Source: Kribbella sp. ALI-6-A (lineage in GTDB: Bacteria; Actinomycetota; Actinomycetes; Propionibacteriales; Kribbellaceae). Taken from it: a stretch of DNA of 64,000 nucleotides. Positions 7,969-16,147 of this stretch are shown one piece after another (within the stretch, counting starts at the first letter, position 1; the number at the start of each line of letters is the position of its first letter). Location: assembly GCF_001984195.1 (NCBI RefSeq), contig NZ_MTQN01000010.1, positions 1,116,001-1,180,000 on the forward strand, read 5' to 3'. A program made the translations under genes and the position numbers. Under the pieces are notes generated by a model. It worked only from the letters and a program-made list of their open reading frames with translations. It was not told the DNA's origin and made no database searches.

Positions 7969-9116
7969 CGCATCCTCATCACACTCTGCTCGGCGGTCAC
8001 GGCGGCAGAGCCGTCGACCGAGTACCCGTCGGTCAGCGCGAGCACGTCCACGAAGTCTCCCGCAGGCTGCCCACACCGCCGCTCACAACCAGACCAGTGC
8101 ACCGGCCGCCGCCCGGACGGCACCATCGCAGCCACCCGCCGCGCGTCCCGCCGTACGTCGGCCAACGCCTTTCCGCAGCCGGGACGGCCCGCGCAGGCGG
8201 TCATCCGGTTCCACGGCGACTCCTCGTCCACCACGAGGCCTGCTGCCACGAGCCGGTCGACGTCTCCGCCGACCACGACGACGGACCGCCAAGGGGTGAC
8301 CCGCAGCTGTACCGCGTCGGCCAGTGCAGCAGCCTGTTCCTGGCCGAGACTTCCCAGCGGCACGGTGGCCACCAGCAACTCCGGGCCATGCATCCCAGCC
8401 CGCACAGCCTCGCCTTGTGGTGCCGACTGTCCAGCTGACTTGCTGTAGCCCAGTCTGCTCAGCACTTCGAGCACCCCGTCGGTCAGCTCGCCCAGCCGCC
8501 ACGCAGCCGACTGCTGCGCCTCCCGCTCGTCCAGAAACGCCTCAGCCGCCTGCAGCATCACGCGCGGAGCATCCGCGGGGCTGAGCCGCACTCCGGTGTC
8601 CTCACCGGCCAGCAGCAGGGCCGCCTGAGCACCCGTGAACCGCACACCGACATCAGCGCCGATGGCGGCCAGGTCGCCACGCCCGTCGTCCAGCGTGAAC
8701 AGGAACCGTCCCGGCAGCTCCGCCAATCGTGGAGTCGCACAGAGGTTGCGATCCAGGGCGGCCACCAGCGGCTGTACGTCGTACTGGCTGTGCTGGTCGA
8801 GCCCGGACAGGGGAGAGGCGAGGATGTTGCGGACGCGCTCGTGAGTGAGCGACGGGAGCAGACCGGCGTCGTACAGGCGGTCGGAGAGTTCCTTGGGTGC
8901 TCCGGGCCGCAGGGCGCGGATCTGGATGTTGCCCCGCGAGGTCAGCTCCAGGTTCCCGTCGCCGAGGTCAGCGGAGGCGGCGGCGAGTACGCGCAGTTGC
9001 GCAGGGCTCACCACGCCGCCCGGCAGCCGCACGCGGGCCAGCCCACCGTCAGCCGCCTGATGCACGGAGAGCACGCCAGGACAGCGGTCCGGTTCACTCC
9101 TCCCAGCGCTGGTCAC
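7965..9116 (-). CDS. cobG: Precorrin-3B synthase, CobG-like
   Basis: A 383-residue protein of the nitrite/sulfite reductase hemoprotein fold that converts precorrin-3A to precorrin-3B with oxygen in the aerobic cobalamin pathway. Ferredoxin-like half-domains appear near the N-terminus ([12 protein letters not shown]) and the middle. The C-terminal third has the 4Fe-4S cysteines CAGRPGC and CERRC. The GTG at 9116 overlaps the stop of the upstream MFS gene as GTGA. The longer frame upstream runs antisense through the transporter and is rejected. Its presence supports an oxygen-dependent pathway. Confidence 0.9.
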   Translation of the reverse strand: MTSAGRSEPDRCPGVLSVHQAADGGLARVRLPGGVVSPAQLRVLAAASADLGDGNLELTSRGNIQIRALRPGAPKELSDRLYDAGLLPSLTHERVRNILASPLSGLDQHSQYDVQPLVAALDRNLCATPRLAELPGRFLFTLDDGRGDLAAIGADVGVRFTGAQAALLLAGEDTGVRLSPADAPRVMLQAAEAFLDEREAQQSAAWRLGELTDGVLEVLSRLGYSKSAGQSAPQGEAVRAGMHGPELLVATVPLGSLGQEQAAALADAVQLRVTPWRSVVVVGGDVDRLVAAGLVVDEESPWNRMTACAGRPGCGKALADVRRDARRVAAMVPSGRRPVHWSGCERRCGQPAGDFVDVLALTDGYSVDGSAAVTAEQSVMRMR

Positions 9117-10318
9117 AGCCGTGATGCTACGTCCCGCCCACCCCCTGTGTTCTGCGTCACGGACTCCAGCGCCAGCACTCCCACCATCAGCAAGGCGGTC
9201 AGCCCGCCGGCCACCATCACGACCGACACCGTCGTCCGGTCGAGCAACAGGCCGCCCACCAGCGCGCCGGCCGACAGCGTCGCCTGGAACGACGAGGTGA
9301 ACAGCACGGTCGCCGCCTCCCGAGCCTGCGGAGCCGCCGCGGCGAACCAGCTCATCGAGGAGACCGGCACCGCGCCGTACGCGAGTCCCCACACGACCAG
9401 CAGTCCGGCCGCGCCGAGCGTCGTCCGGCCGGCCAACGGCAGCAGCAGCGTTGCCAGCGCCAGCATGCAGGCCGCGCCGCCGAAGGTGAGCCGCAGCCAC
9501 CGGTCGACAGTCAGACCAGCCACCGCGTTCCCCACCAGCCCCGCGACCCCGTAGACCAGCAGCAAGGTGCTCATCAGCTCCGGCCGGACACCGGTCACGT
9601 CGCGCAGGAACGGCGTCACGTACGTGTAGGTGCCGAAGTGAGCGACCACGATCAGACAGGTCGCCACCAGCCCGACCTGCGTCTGCCTGAGCCGCAGCAC
9701 CTCCCACAGCACCGCAAGTCTGGTGACCTGCTCAGCCGGCAGTGGCGGCACGAAGACCACCAACGCCATCAGCACCAGCACACTCAGCCCACCGAGCACC
9801 ACGAACGGCAGCCGCCACCCACCGAGCTCGCCGAGCCACGTTCCCGCCGGTACGCCGAGCACCGACCCCAGCGGCACGGCCGAGAAGATCACCGCGGTCG
9901 CGCGTCCGACCTGATGCTCCGGCACCAGCCGCCCCGCCAGCCCGGCCCCGATCGACCAGAACCCGCCGATCACCAGCCCGACCAGCACCCGTGACACCAG
10001 CTCCAGCCAGTACACGTCGGCCACCGCCGCCAGGACGTCAGCTCCGGCCAGCACGACCATCAGCACCCCGAGCATCAGCCTGCGATCGACCCGCCCGGTC
10101 GTCACGGTCACCACCGGAGCCGCCACGGCCGCGACCAGTCCGGGCGCCGTCATCAGCCATCCCGTCCGGCCGGGCGAAAGACCGAAGTCCTGGCCGATCG
10201 GCGTCAGCAGCCCGATCGGCAGGATCTCGACGGTGACGATCGAGAAGATCCCCAGTGTCACCGCCACGACGCCGAGCCACCGGAACACCGGCGTACGTAC
10301 CAATGCAGCACCAGACAT
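9113..10318 (-). CDS. MFS transporter leading the cobalamin operon
   Basis: A 401-residue permease with about twelve hydrophobic segments. It resembles the DHA1 drug/arabinose-efflux type: a GRTGWLM motif near residue 60, then VDRRLML, and VLVGLVIGGFWSIGAGLAGRL read in two parts. The ATG at 10318 follows GGAGTGGTGG. It ends in a GTGA overlap with cobG, so it is translationally coupled to B12 genes. Export or import of a corrin precursor, cobalt complex or unrelated compound are all possible; membership of the operon is the only evidence for a B12 link. Confidence 0.85.
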   Translation of the reverse strand: MSGAALVRTPVFRWLGVVAVTLGIFSIVTVEILPIGLLTPIGQDFGLSPGRTGWLMTAPGLVAAVAAPVVTVTTGRVDRRLMLGVLMVVLAGADVLAAVADVYWLELVSRVLVGLVIGGFWSIGAGLAGRLVPEHQVGRATAVIFSAVPLGSVLGVPAGTWLGELGGWRLPFVVLGGLSVLVLMALVVFVPPLPAEQVTRLAVLWEVLRLRQTQVGLVATCLIVVAHFGTYTYVTPFLRDVTGVRPELMSTLLLVYGVAGLVGNAVAGLTVDRWLRLTFGGAACMLALATLLLPLAGRTTLGAAGLLVVWGLAYGAVPVSSMSWFAAAAPQAREAATVLFTSSFQATLSAGALVGGLLLDRTTVSVVMVAGGLTALLMVGVLALESVTQNTGGGRDVASRL

Positions 10319-10421
10319 GCCACCACTCCAGCTGGTTGCCAGCAGCAACTCCGGCGGTTTCGCGCCGTCCTGGTACTACGGTGGTCACTCCGACCCGTGC
10401 GAACTGGACGAAGGCCTGACC

Positions 10422-10925
10422 ATGCCTCTGCGCGACCGCCCGTGGCCCGCCGCCGATGCCACGCTGCGCGAGTCCGTGCTCGGCTTTCTGCAGGCCGTTC
10501 ACACCACCGCCGTCAACAAGCTGGACGGGCTGGACGAGCAGCAGGCCCGCGCGACGCCGCTGCCGACGTCCCCGGCGATGAGTCCGCTCGGTCTGGTCAA
10601 GCACCTGACAGCCGTCCAGCGCGAGCACGTCCAGCGCCGGATCGGCGGCCAGGAGCTGCCGTCGCTGTGGCGGTCCGACGACTACGACTTCGAGTTCCGG
10701 ATCGGTCCCGACGAGACGATCGCCTCGGTGATCTCCGCGTACGACGACGAGTGGGCCCGCTCCCAGCAGACCCTGGCCACGGCCGACTGGTCAGCCTTCG
10801 TGCCGGGCGGCGACGAGCCGGTCAGGGTCGAGCGGATCCTCACCGACGTACTGCAGGAGTCGGCGCGGCATCTCGGCCACCTGGACATCCTGCGCGAGCT
10901 GATCGACGGTGCGCGCGGCGAGTGA
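10422..10925 (+). CDS. DinB-family (DUF664) protein
   Basis: A 167-residue protein with the four-helix DinB/YfiT-like pattern. LGFLQAVHTTAVNKLDGL opens helix 1, MSPLGLVKHLTAVQREH carries the first conserved histidine, and ESARHLGHLDILRELIDG the last. Actinobacterial members are often thiol-dependent (mycothiol or bacillithiol) enzymes or uncharacterised. The ATG at 10422 follows GGACGAAGG. It is divergent from the MFS-cob operon (about 100 nt apart) and convergent with cobF, ending 3 nt from it. Confidence 0.82.
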   Translation: MPLRDRPWPAADATLRESVLGFLQAVHTTAVNKLDGLDEQQARATPLPTSPAMSPLGLVKHLTAVQREHVQRRIGGQELPSLWRSDDYDFEFRIGPDETIASVISAYDDEWARSQQTLATADWSAFVPGGDEPVRVERILTDVLQESARHLGHLDILRELIDGARGE

Positions 10926-10928
10926 ACG

Positions 10929-11681
10929 CTAGCGGTGGTTGCGGCGCAGCAGGTAGGTGTCCATGATCCAGCCCTTGCGCTCGCGGGCCTCGGCGCGGAC
11001 CTGCTCGATCTCGGCGGCCACCTCGGACAGCTTGCCGGACACCAGCAGCTCGTCCGGCGTCCCGAGGTAGGCGCCCCAGTAGATGTCCGCATCCTGGTCG
11101 GTGTGGGCGGTGAACGCGGTCTGGGCGTCGAGCATCACCACGACGTCGTCGACCCCGTCCGGCCAGCTCTGCGCGAGCCGCCGGCCGGTGGTCACCTGGA
11201 TCGGCTTGCCCACCTGGTTCAGCCCGATCCGGTGCCGGGCGGCGAGCGCAGAGACGCTGCTGATGCCCGGGATCACCTCGACACCGAACGTCAGCTCACC
11301 CCGTGCCTGGATGTCCTCGAGGATCGCGAGCGTGCTGTCGTAGAGGGACGGATCGCCCCAGACCAGGAACGCGCCGACCTGGTCGCCGGTCAACTCGCGC
11401 TCGATCATGCCGGCGCACACGTCGGCCCGGCGCCGCCGCCAGTCGTCCACCGACTCGACGTACGCCGAACTCGTCCGGTCCCGGTCGGGGTCGCGGCCCA
11501 CGACGACCTTCGCCTCCGGCGCGTGCCGCTGGAGGATCTCGGTCCGCAGGTCCACCAGCTCCTGCTTGACCTCGCCCTTGTCGAGCACGAAGAACACGTC
11601 GGCCCGCTCCACCGCCCGCACCGCCTGCAGGGTCAGGTGGTCCGGATCCCCGGCCCCGATCCCGATCACCAAGATCTCCAT
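10929..11681 (-). CDS. cobF: Precorrin-6A synthase (deacetylating)
   Basis: A 250-residue SAM-dependent methylase that methylates C1 of precorrin-5 with loss of acetate, a step specific to the aerobic cobalamin route. The N-terminus is MEILVIGIGAGDPDHLTLQA; SSAYVESVDDWRRRRADVC and WGDPSLYDSTLAI follow. These match CobF rather than the other tetrapyrrole methylases. It is a single-gene unit about 600 nt from the MFS-cobGHIJ operon, on the same strand but split off by the DinB gene. The AlkD-like gene starts divergently 114 nt away. Confidence 0.93.
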   Translation of the reverse strand: MEILVIGIGAGDPDHLTLQAVRAVERADVFFVLDKGEVKQELVDLRTEILQRHAPEAKVVVGRDPDRDRTSSAYVESVDDWRRRRADVCAGMIERELTGDQVGAFLVWGDPSLYDSTLAILEDIQARGELTFGVEVIPGISSVSALAARHRIGLNQVGKPIQVTTGRRLAQSWPDGVDDVVVMLDAQTAFTAHTDQDADIYWGAYLGTPDELLVSGKLSEVAAEIEQVRAEARERKGWIMDTYLLRRNHR

Positions 11682-11795
11682 GCCGCGGAGCCTAGTGACC
11701 GGCTGCCGGGCGGTGGGGGAGCGGGGTTGTCGGTGGCGGCTCGTACGCTCGGTCTCAGCGGCTCGTCGAGGGCCGCCCGACCACCAGGGAGACGC

Positions 11796-12986
11796 GTGCC
11801 GACCGCCGAAGAAATGCTCAGCACCAGCTCGGTGGCGGCCTTGGGGTCGATCCTGCACGAGGTCGATCCGGCGCTGCGGTTGACGGCTCTGCGCGCCGCT
11901 CCGGCGGCCCTGCCCGGTACGACGTTCAGCGAGCGCGGCCGGCTGGTTCGCGACGCGCTGCTCGCCGATCTGCCGCCAGGCTTCGAGCCGGTCGACGAGC
12001 TGTTCCGGGCCGCCCTGACGCGCGAAGACTTCACCGGCTGGATGATCTGGCCGGTCACCGAAGCCGTCGCGGTCCGAGCGACCGAAGCGGTCGCCGGCGA
12101 AGCCGTCACCGCCGGCGCGACTGCCGGATCCGCGTCGGCGACCACCGCCGGATCCCCGTCCGCCTCCGCTCACCCGGCGGACTTCGAGCGCGGGCTCGAG
12201 CTGCTCGCGCTGCTCACTCCTCGCCTCACCGCCGAGTTCGCATTGCGGACCTTTCTCTCGGCCGACCTCGACCGCACCCTCGCGATCGTCACCACCTGGA
12301 CCGACCACCCCGACGAACACGTCCGCCGCCTCGCCACCGAAGGCACCCGTCCACGTCTGCCCTGGGCCAAGCAGGTCCGCGATATCCTCGCCCGCCCCGC
12401 CGTCACCCGCCCGATCCTCGACGCCCTCCGTCGCGACGACTCGTCGTACGTGCGCCGCTCGGTCGCCAACCACCTCAACGACGTCAGCCGCGCCGACCCC
12501 GCTCTCGCCGTACAGGTCGCGGCCGCCTGGCTCGACGACCCCGCGCCGACGACTCCGCAGCTCGTCCGGCACGCACTCCGCACGCTGATCAAAGCCGGCG
12601 ACCCCGACGCGCTCGCGCTGCTCGGCTACGCCCCACCGGCCGGCCTCACCGTCGACGGCCCGGCGCTGTCGACCGACGGCGTCACCGTGGGGGAGTCCCT
12701 CGAGTTCTCCTTCGACGCGCGCAACCACGGCGCCGACGAGGTACGCCTGGCGATCGACTACGTCGTCCACCACGTCAAGGCCAACGGCACGCTCGCGCCC
12801 AAGGTCTTCAAGCTCACCACCCGCACGCTGGCCCCCGGCGAGTCGATCCGGCTGGCCAAGCGGCATTCGTTCAAGCCGATCTCCACTCGCCGGTACTACC
12901 CCGGCGAGCACGCCCTGGAGTTGCAGATCAACGGCCGGCCGTTCGGTCGCGCCACCTTCACCCTCTCCACGGAAGGCAGCCGATGA
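11796..12986 (+). CDS. AlkD-like HEAT-repeat DNA alkylation repair protein
   Basis: A 396-residue protein. The C-terminal two-thirds form HEAT-like helical repeats with signature stretches HPDEHVRRLATEGTRPRLPW and SSYVRRSVANHLNDVSR, typical of AlkD-family proteins that bind and excise alkylated bases. A C-terminal beta-rich domain (ESLEFSFDARN onward) is usual in the actinobacterial group. Residues ~92-128 are an Ala/Thr/Ser-rich, low-complexity stretch, probably a disordered insert. The GTG at 11796 follows AGGGAG. It overlaps the next gene by 4 nt (ATGA), so both are probably co-translated. Confidence 0.82.
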   Translation: MPTAEEMLSTSSVAALGSILHEVDPALRLTALRAAPAALPGTTFSERGRLVRDALLADLPPGFEPVDELFRAALTREDFTGWMIWPVTEAVAVRATEAVAGEAVTAGATAGSASATTAGSPSASAHPADFERGLELLALLTPRLTAEFALRTFLSADLDRTLAIVTTWTDHPDEHVRRLATEGTRPRLPWAKQVRDILARPAVTRPILDALRRDDSSYVRRSVANHLNDVSRADPALAVQVAAAWLDDPAPTTPQLVRHALRTLIKAGDPDALALLGYAPPAGLTVDGPALSTDGVTVGESLEFSFDARNHGADEVRLAIDYVVHHVKANGTLAPKVFKLTTRTLAPGESIRLAKRHSFKPISTRRYYPGEHALELQINGRPFGRATFTLSTEGSR

Positions 12987-13363
12987 CCATCCCGACCCCG
13001 CCCGACCCGACCGTCGCCGAGACCGTCAAGCACCTGCCGCACGCGATCACGGCGTACCTGCGCGAGACCCAGCCCGGGCGCAAGGCGAACTTCCACGACC
13101 TGCTGCCGGCCTTCGCCGAGGACGCCACGGTCCTGGACGACGGCCAGACCTACACCGGCCACGACGAGATCCGGCACTGGCGCGAGACCGCCGTCTCGGA
13201 GTACACCTACACCTCCGAGCTCACCCACGCCGAGAAGCTCGACGACTCCCACTGGGTGCTCACCCACCACCTGGAAGGCGACTTCCCCGGCGGCCAGGTC
13301 GACCTCATCCACCGCTTCACGCTGGCCGACGACGTGATCATCTCGCTGGAGATCGCGCCCTGA
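12983..13363 (+). CDS. SnoaL/NTF2-like small protein
   Basis: A 126-residue single-domain protein of the NTF2-like cone fold. The central part reads EDATVLDDGQTYTGHDEIRHWR, the usual SnoaL-like cavity motif, followed by alternating strands. Such proteins are isomerases, cyclases or stress-associated ligand binders; the sequence does not decide. Its ATG overlaps the stop of the AlkD-like gene by 4 nt, which suggests a shared role, perhaps in alkylation or oxidative stress. It ends directly against the convergent dehydrogenase gene with no spacer. Confidence 0.8.
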   Translation: MTIPTPPDPTVAETVKHLPHAITAYLRETQPGRKANFHDLLPAFAEDATVLDDGQTYTGHDEIRHWRETAVSEYTYTSELTHAEKLDDSHWVLTHHLEGDFPGGQVDLIHRFTLADDVIISLEIAP

Positions 13364-14461
13364 TCACCGCGCGGTCAGCTGGTCCAGCACGGCCTGCGTG
13401 AAGCTCGCCGTCGTCGCTGTCCCGCCGAGATCGGGCGTGCGGACCTCCCGGGCGGCCAGTACGCCGGCGATCGCGGTCTCCACCTCGGCGGCGGCTTCGG
13501 GATGGCCGAGGTGGTCGAGCATCATCGCGGCGGTCCAGATCGCGCCGATCGGGTTGGCGATCCCGCGCCCTGCGATGTCCGGCGCCGAGCCGTGCACGGG
13601 CTCGAACAACGACGGGAAGTCGCGTTCGGGATTGAGGTTGGCGGCCGGGGCGATCCCGATGCCGCCGGCAACGGCCGCGGCCAGGTCGCTGAGGATGTCG
13701 CCGAACAGGTTCGAGGCGACGATCACGTCGAACCGCGCGGGATCGAGCACCAGCTTCGCGCTCAGCGCGTCGATGTGCTCCTGGTCCCAGCGCACATCCG
13801 GGTGCAACTCGGTGCGCTCGGCAACGATCTCGTCCCAGAACGGCATCGTGTGCACGATCCCGTTCGACTTGGTGGCCGAGGTCACGTAGCCGGTCCGCTG
13901 CCGGGCCGCGGCCTCGCCGTACCCGCGCCGCCGCTCGGCCAGCGCCAGCCCGTAGTCGACCAGCCGGGTCACCCCGGCGCGGGTGAACACGGCCTGCTGG
14001 ACCGCGAGTTCCTCGGGCAAGCCGCGGCTCATCCGCCCGCCGATCTCGCTGTACTCGCCCTCGACGTTCTCCCGGACCACGACCAGGTCGACCTCGCCCG
14101 CGACCGCGCGGCGTACCGGGCTGTCGAGGCCTTCGAAGACCCGGATCGGCCGCAGGTTCACGTACTGCTGGAACTGCCGCCGGATCGGGATCAGCAACCC
14201 CCACAACGACACGTGATCCGGTACGCCGGGAAAGCCGACCGCGCCGAGGAAAACCGCGTCGTGGCCGCGGATCCGGTCCAGGCCGTCGGCCGGCATCATC
14301 GAGCCCTCGGCCAGGTACCGCTCGCAGGACCAGTCGAACTCGTCGTACCCGAAGCTGATCGCGTGCCGCCGCCCGACGGCCTCGAGCACGCCGAGCGCGG
14401 CGGGCACCACCTCGCGGCCGATGCCGTCGCCGGGGATGAGGGCGATCCGGTGCGTCGTCAT
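13364..14461 (-). CDS. Tartrate / D-malate dehydrogenase family protein
   Basis: A 365-residue member of the beta-decarboxylating dehydrogenase family. It opens IALIPGDGIGREVVPA and has RENVEGEYSEIGGR, YVTSATKSNG with the catalytic Lys, and a metal-binding NLFGDILSDLAA. The WGLLIPIRRQFQQYVNLRP stretch fits the tartrate/D-malate group rather than LeuB (3-isopropylmalate) or isocitrate dehydrogenase. It should oxidise D-malate or tartrate with NAD and divalent metal in the cytoplasm. Exact substrate is uncertain. It stands alone on its strand. Confidence 0.85.
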   Translation of the reverse strand: MTTHRIALIPGDGIGREVVPAALGVLEAVGRRHAISFGYDEFDWSCERYLAEGSMMPADGLDRIRGHDAVFLGAVGFPGVPDHVSLWGLLIPIRRQFQQYVNLRPIRVFEGLDSPVRRAVAGEVDLVVVRENVEGEYSEIGGRMSRGLPEELAVQQAVFTRAGVTRLVDYGLALAERRRGYGEAAARQRTGYVTSATKSNGIVHTMPFWDEIVAERTELHPDVRWDQEHIDALSAKLVLDPARFDVIVASNLFGDILSDLAAAVAGGIGIAPAANLNPERDFPSLFEPVHGSAPDIAGRGIANPIGAIWTAAMMLDHLGHPEAAAEVETAIAGVLAAREVRTPDLGGTATTASFTQAVLDQLTAR

Positions 14462-14638
14462 GGCTCGATCAGATCAGCGATCGGCCCGCCGCGTCCACGA
14501 CCGGTCCACGTTCGGTCCGCGTCCGGTCGGCCTCCGGCGAACTCGGCGCCGCTCGCCGATTGCCGGGCCGGATCGGGAAGCATCGTGGACGCTCGGGTGT
14601 TGACCGGTGGCAGACTGCAACGAGAGGACTCACTTTTC

Positions 14639-15511
14639 ATGGACATCGGTCTGCAGATCCCCGACTTCACCTGGCCGAACGGCGCGAGCATGCTCGGGCC
14701 GGAGCTCGCGGCCGTCGCCCGTACTGCCGACGAGGCCGGCTTCGGGTACCTCGCGGTGATGGACCACTTCTTCCAGATCAGCGTCGTGGGCCCCACCGAG
14801 AACGACATGCTCGAGGCCTACACGACGCTCGGATTCCTGGCGGCGCACAGCGAGCGCGCCAAGCTGCTGACCGTGATCAGCGGTGTGCACTACCGCGAGC
14901 CTGGGCTGCTCGCGAAGGCGGTCACCACGCTGGACGTGCTGTCCGGCGGGCGCGCGATGCTCGGCATCGGCGCCGGCTGGAACGAGGAGGAGTCGCGCGG
15001 CCTCGGGTTCCCGTTCCCGCCGCTGGCCGAGCGGTTCGAGCGGCTGGAGGAGACGGTCCGCTACATGCTGCAGATGTGGTCCGCCGACGACGGGCCGTTC
15101 GCGGGCAAGCACTACCAGGCCGACCGGCTGCTGAACGTGCCGCAGGCGCTCAGCCGGCCGCATCCGCCGATCATGATCGGCGGCGGTGGCGAGCGGAAGA
15201 CGCTGCGCCTGGTCGCCCAGTACGCGCAGGCCTGCAACCTGTTCAACACGCCTGACCTGGAGCACAAGCTCGACGTCCTGCGGCAGCACTGCGACACCGT
15301 CGGCCGCGACTACGACGAGATCACCAAGACCGTGTACCAGCCGCTCGACCCCGGCGCGAACGGCGAGAAGACCCAGCAGCTGATCGACGAGCTCGGCCGC
15401 CTGCACGGCCTCGGTGTCCAGGTCGCGATCGGCTCGGTCCCGGACGTGCAGCAGCTGGACCGGTTGCAGCGCATCGGCACCGACGTCATCCCGGTCGCCG
15501 CGGCCTTCTAG
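14639..15511 (+). CDS. LLM-class F420-dependent oxidoreductase
   Basis: A 290-residue luciferase-like TIM-barrel protein. It starts MDIGLQIPDFTWPNG and contains FGYLAVMDHFFQ, SGVHYREPGLLAKAVTTLD and GIGAGWNEEESRGLGFPFP, then PPIMIGGGGERKTLRLVA. These are signatures of the actinobacterial F420-dependent group, which transfers hydride to or from small organic substrates. The substrate is unknown. The ATG at 14639 follows AGAGGA. A TetR regulator gene starts 39 nt downstream and may control it. Confidence 0.9.
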   Translation: MDIGLQIPDFTWPNGASMLGPELAAVARTADEAGFGYLAVMDHFFQISVVGPTENDMLEAYTTLGFLAAHSERAKLLTVISGVHYREPGLLAKAVTTLDVLSGGRAMLGIGAGWNEEESRGLGFPFPPLAERFERLEETVRYMLQMWSADDGPFAGKHYQADRLLNVPQALSRPHPPIMIGGGGERKTLRLVAQYAQACNLFNTPDLEHKLDVLRQHCDTVGRDYDEITKTVYQPLDPGANGEKTQQLIDELGRLHGLGVQVAIGSVPDVQQLDRLQRIGTDVIPVAAAF

Positions 15512-15550
15512 CGCAGGGATCCGGACCGGGGCGACGGTAGGCTGAAACGC

Positions 15551-16147
15551 ATGGAGCGGGTGCTGACGGCGAAGGGTGCCGCGACGCGGCAGCGGATCGT
15601 CGACGGGGCCGCGCTGCTGATCCGCGAGCAAGGTGTGGCGAACGTCGGGCTGGACGACATCCGCGCCGTGACCGCGACCAGCAAGAGCCAGTTGTTCCAC
15701 TACTTTCCCGACGGCAAGGCCGACCTGATGCTGGCGGTCGCGCGCCGGGAGGCCGATCAGGTGATCGCCGAGCAACTGCCGGAGCTCGGCGATCTCACCA
15801 CCTGGCGCAAGTGGCAGGCCTGGCGCCGGCGGGTCATCACGATCTACGACGAGCAGCGCGACGGGTGTGCGCTGTCGGCGTTGACCGGGCAGCTCGGGAC
15901 GGGCGGTACGGCCACGCGGCAGATCGTCAAAGACCTGCTCGACCGCTGGCTGGAGTACCTGGTCCGCGGCGTCGAGGCAGCACGGGCGTCGGGTGAGATC
16001 GACGCGTCGGTCGACCCGAGCCGAGCGGCGACGGCGATCCTGACCGCGGTCACCGGCGGCGCGACGATGCTCGTCGCCACCGGCCGGATCACCTACCTGG
16101 AGACCGCGCTGACCGAGGCGATCGAGGACCTGCGCCGCCCGAGCTAG
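15551..16147 (+). CDS. TetR family transcriptional regulator
   Basis: A 198-residue regulator. An N-terminal helix-turn-helix spans about residues 10-55, with RQRIVDGAALLIREQG and VTATSKSQLFHYFPDGKADL. A helical ligand-binding domain follows. It lies 39 nt after the F420-type oxidoreductase gene on the same strand and is the likely local regulator. The stop overlaps by 4 nt the stop of convergent zwf. Ligand unknown. Confidence 0.9.
   Translation: MERVLTAKGAATRQRIVDGAALLIREQGVANVGLDDIRAVTATSKSQLFHYFPDGKADLMLAVARREADQVIAEQLPELGDLTTWRKWQAWRRRVITIYDEQRDGCALSALTGQLGTGGTATRQIVKDLLDRWLEYLVRGVEAARASGEIDASVDPSRAATAILTAVTGGATMLVATGRITYLETALTEAIEDLRRPS

Noticed and set aside
10319..10421. Cobalamin riboswitch upstream of the MFS-cob operon
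   Set aside because: The gap to the DinB gene is about 100 nt, too short for a full B12 riboswitch, and I see no B12-box-like sequence.
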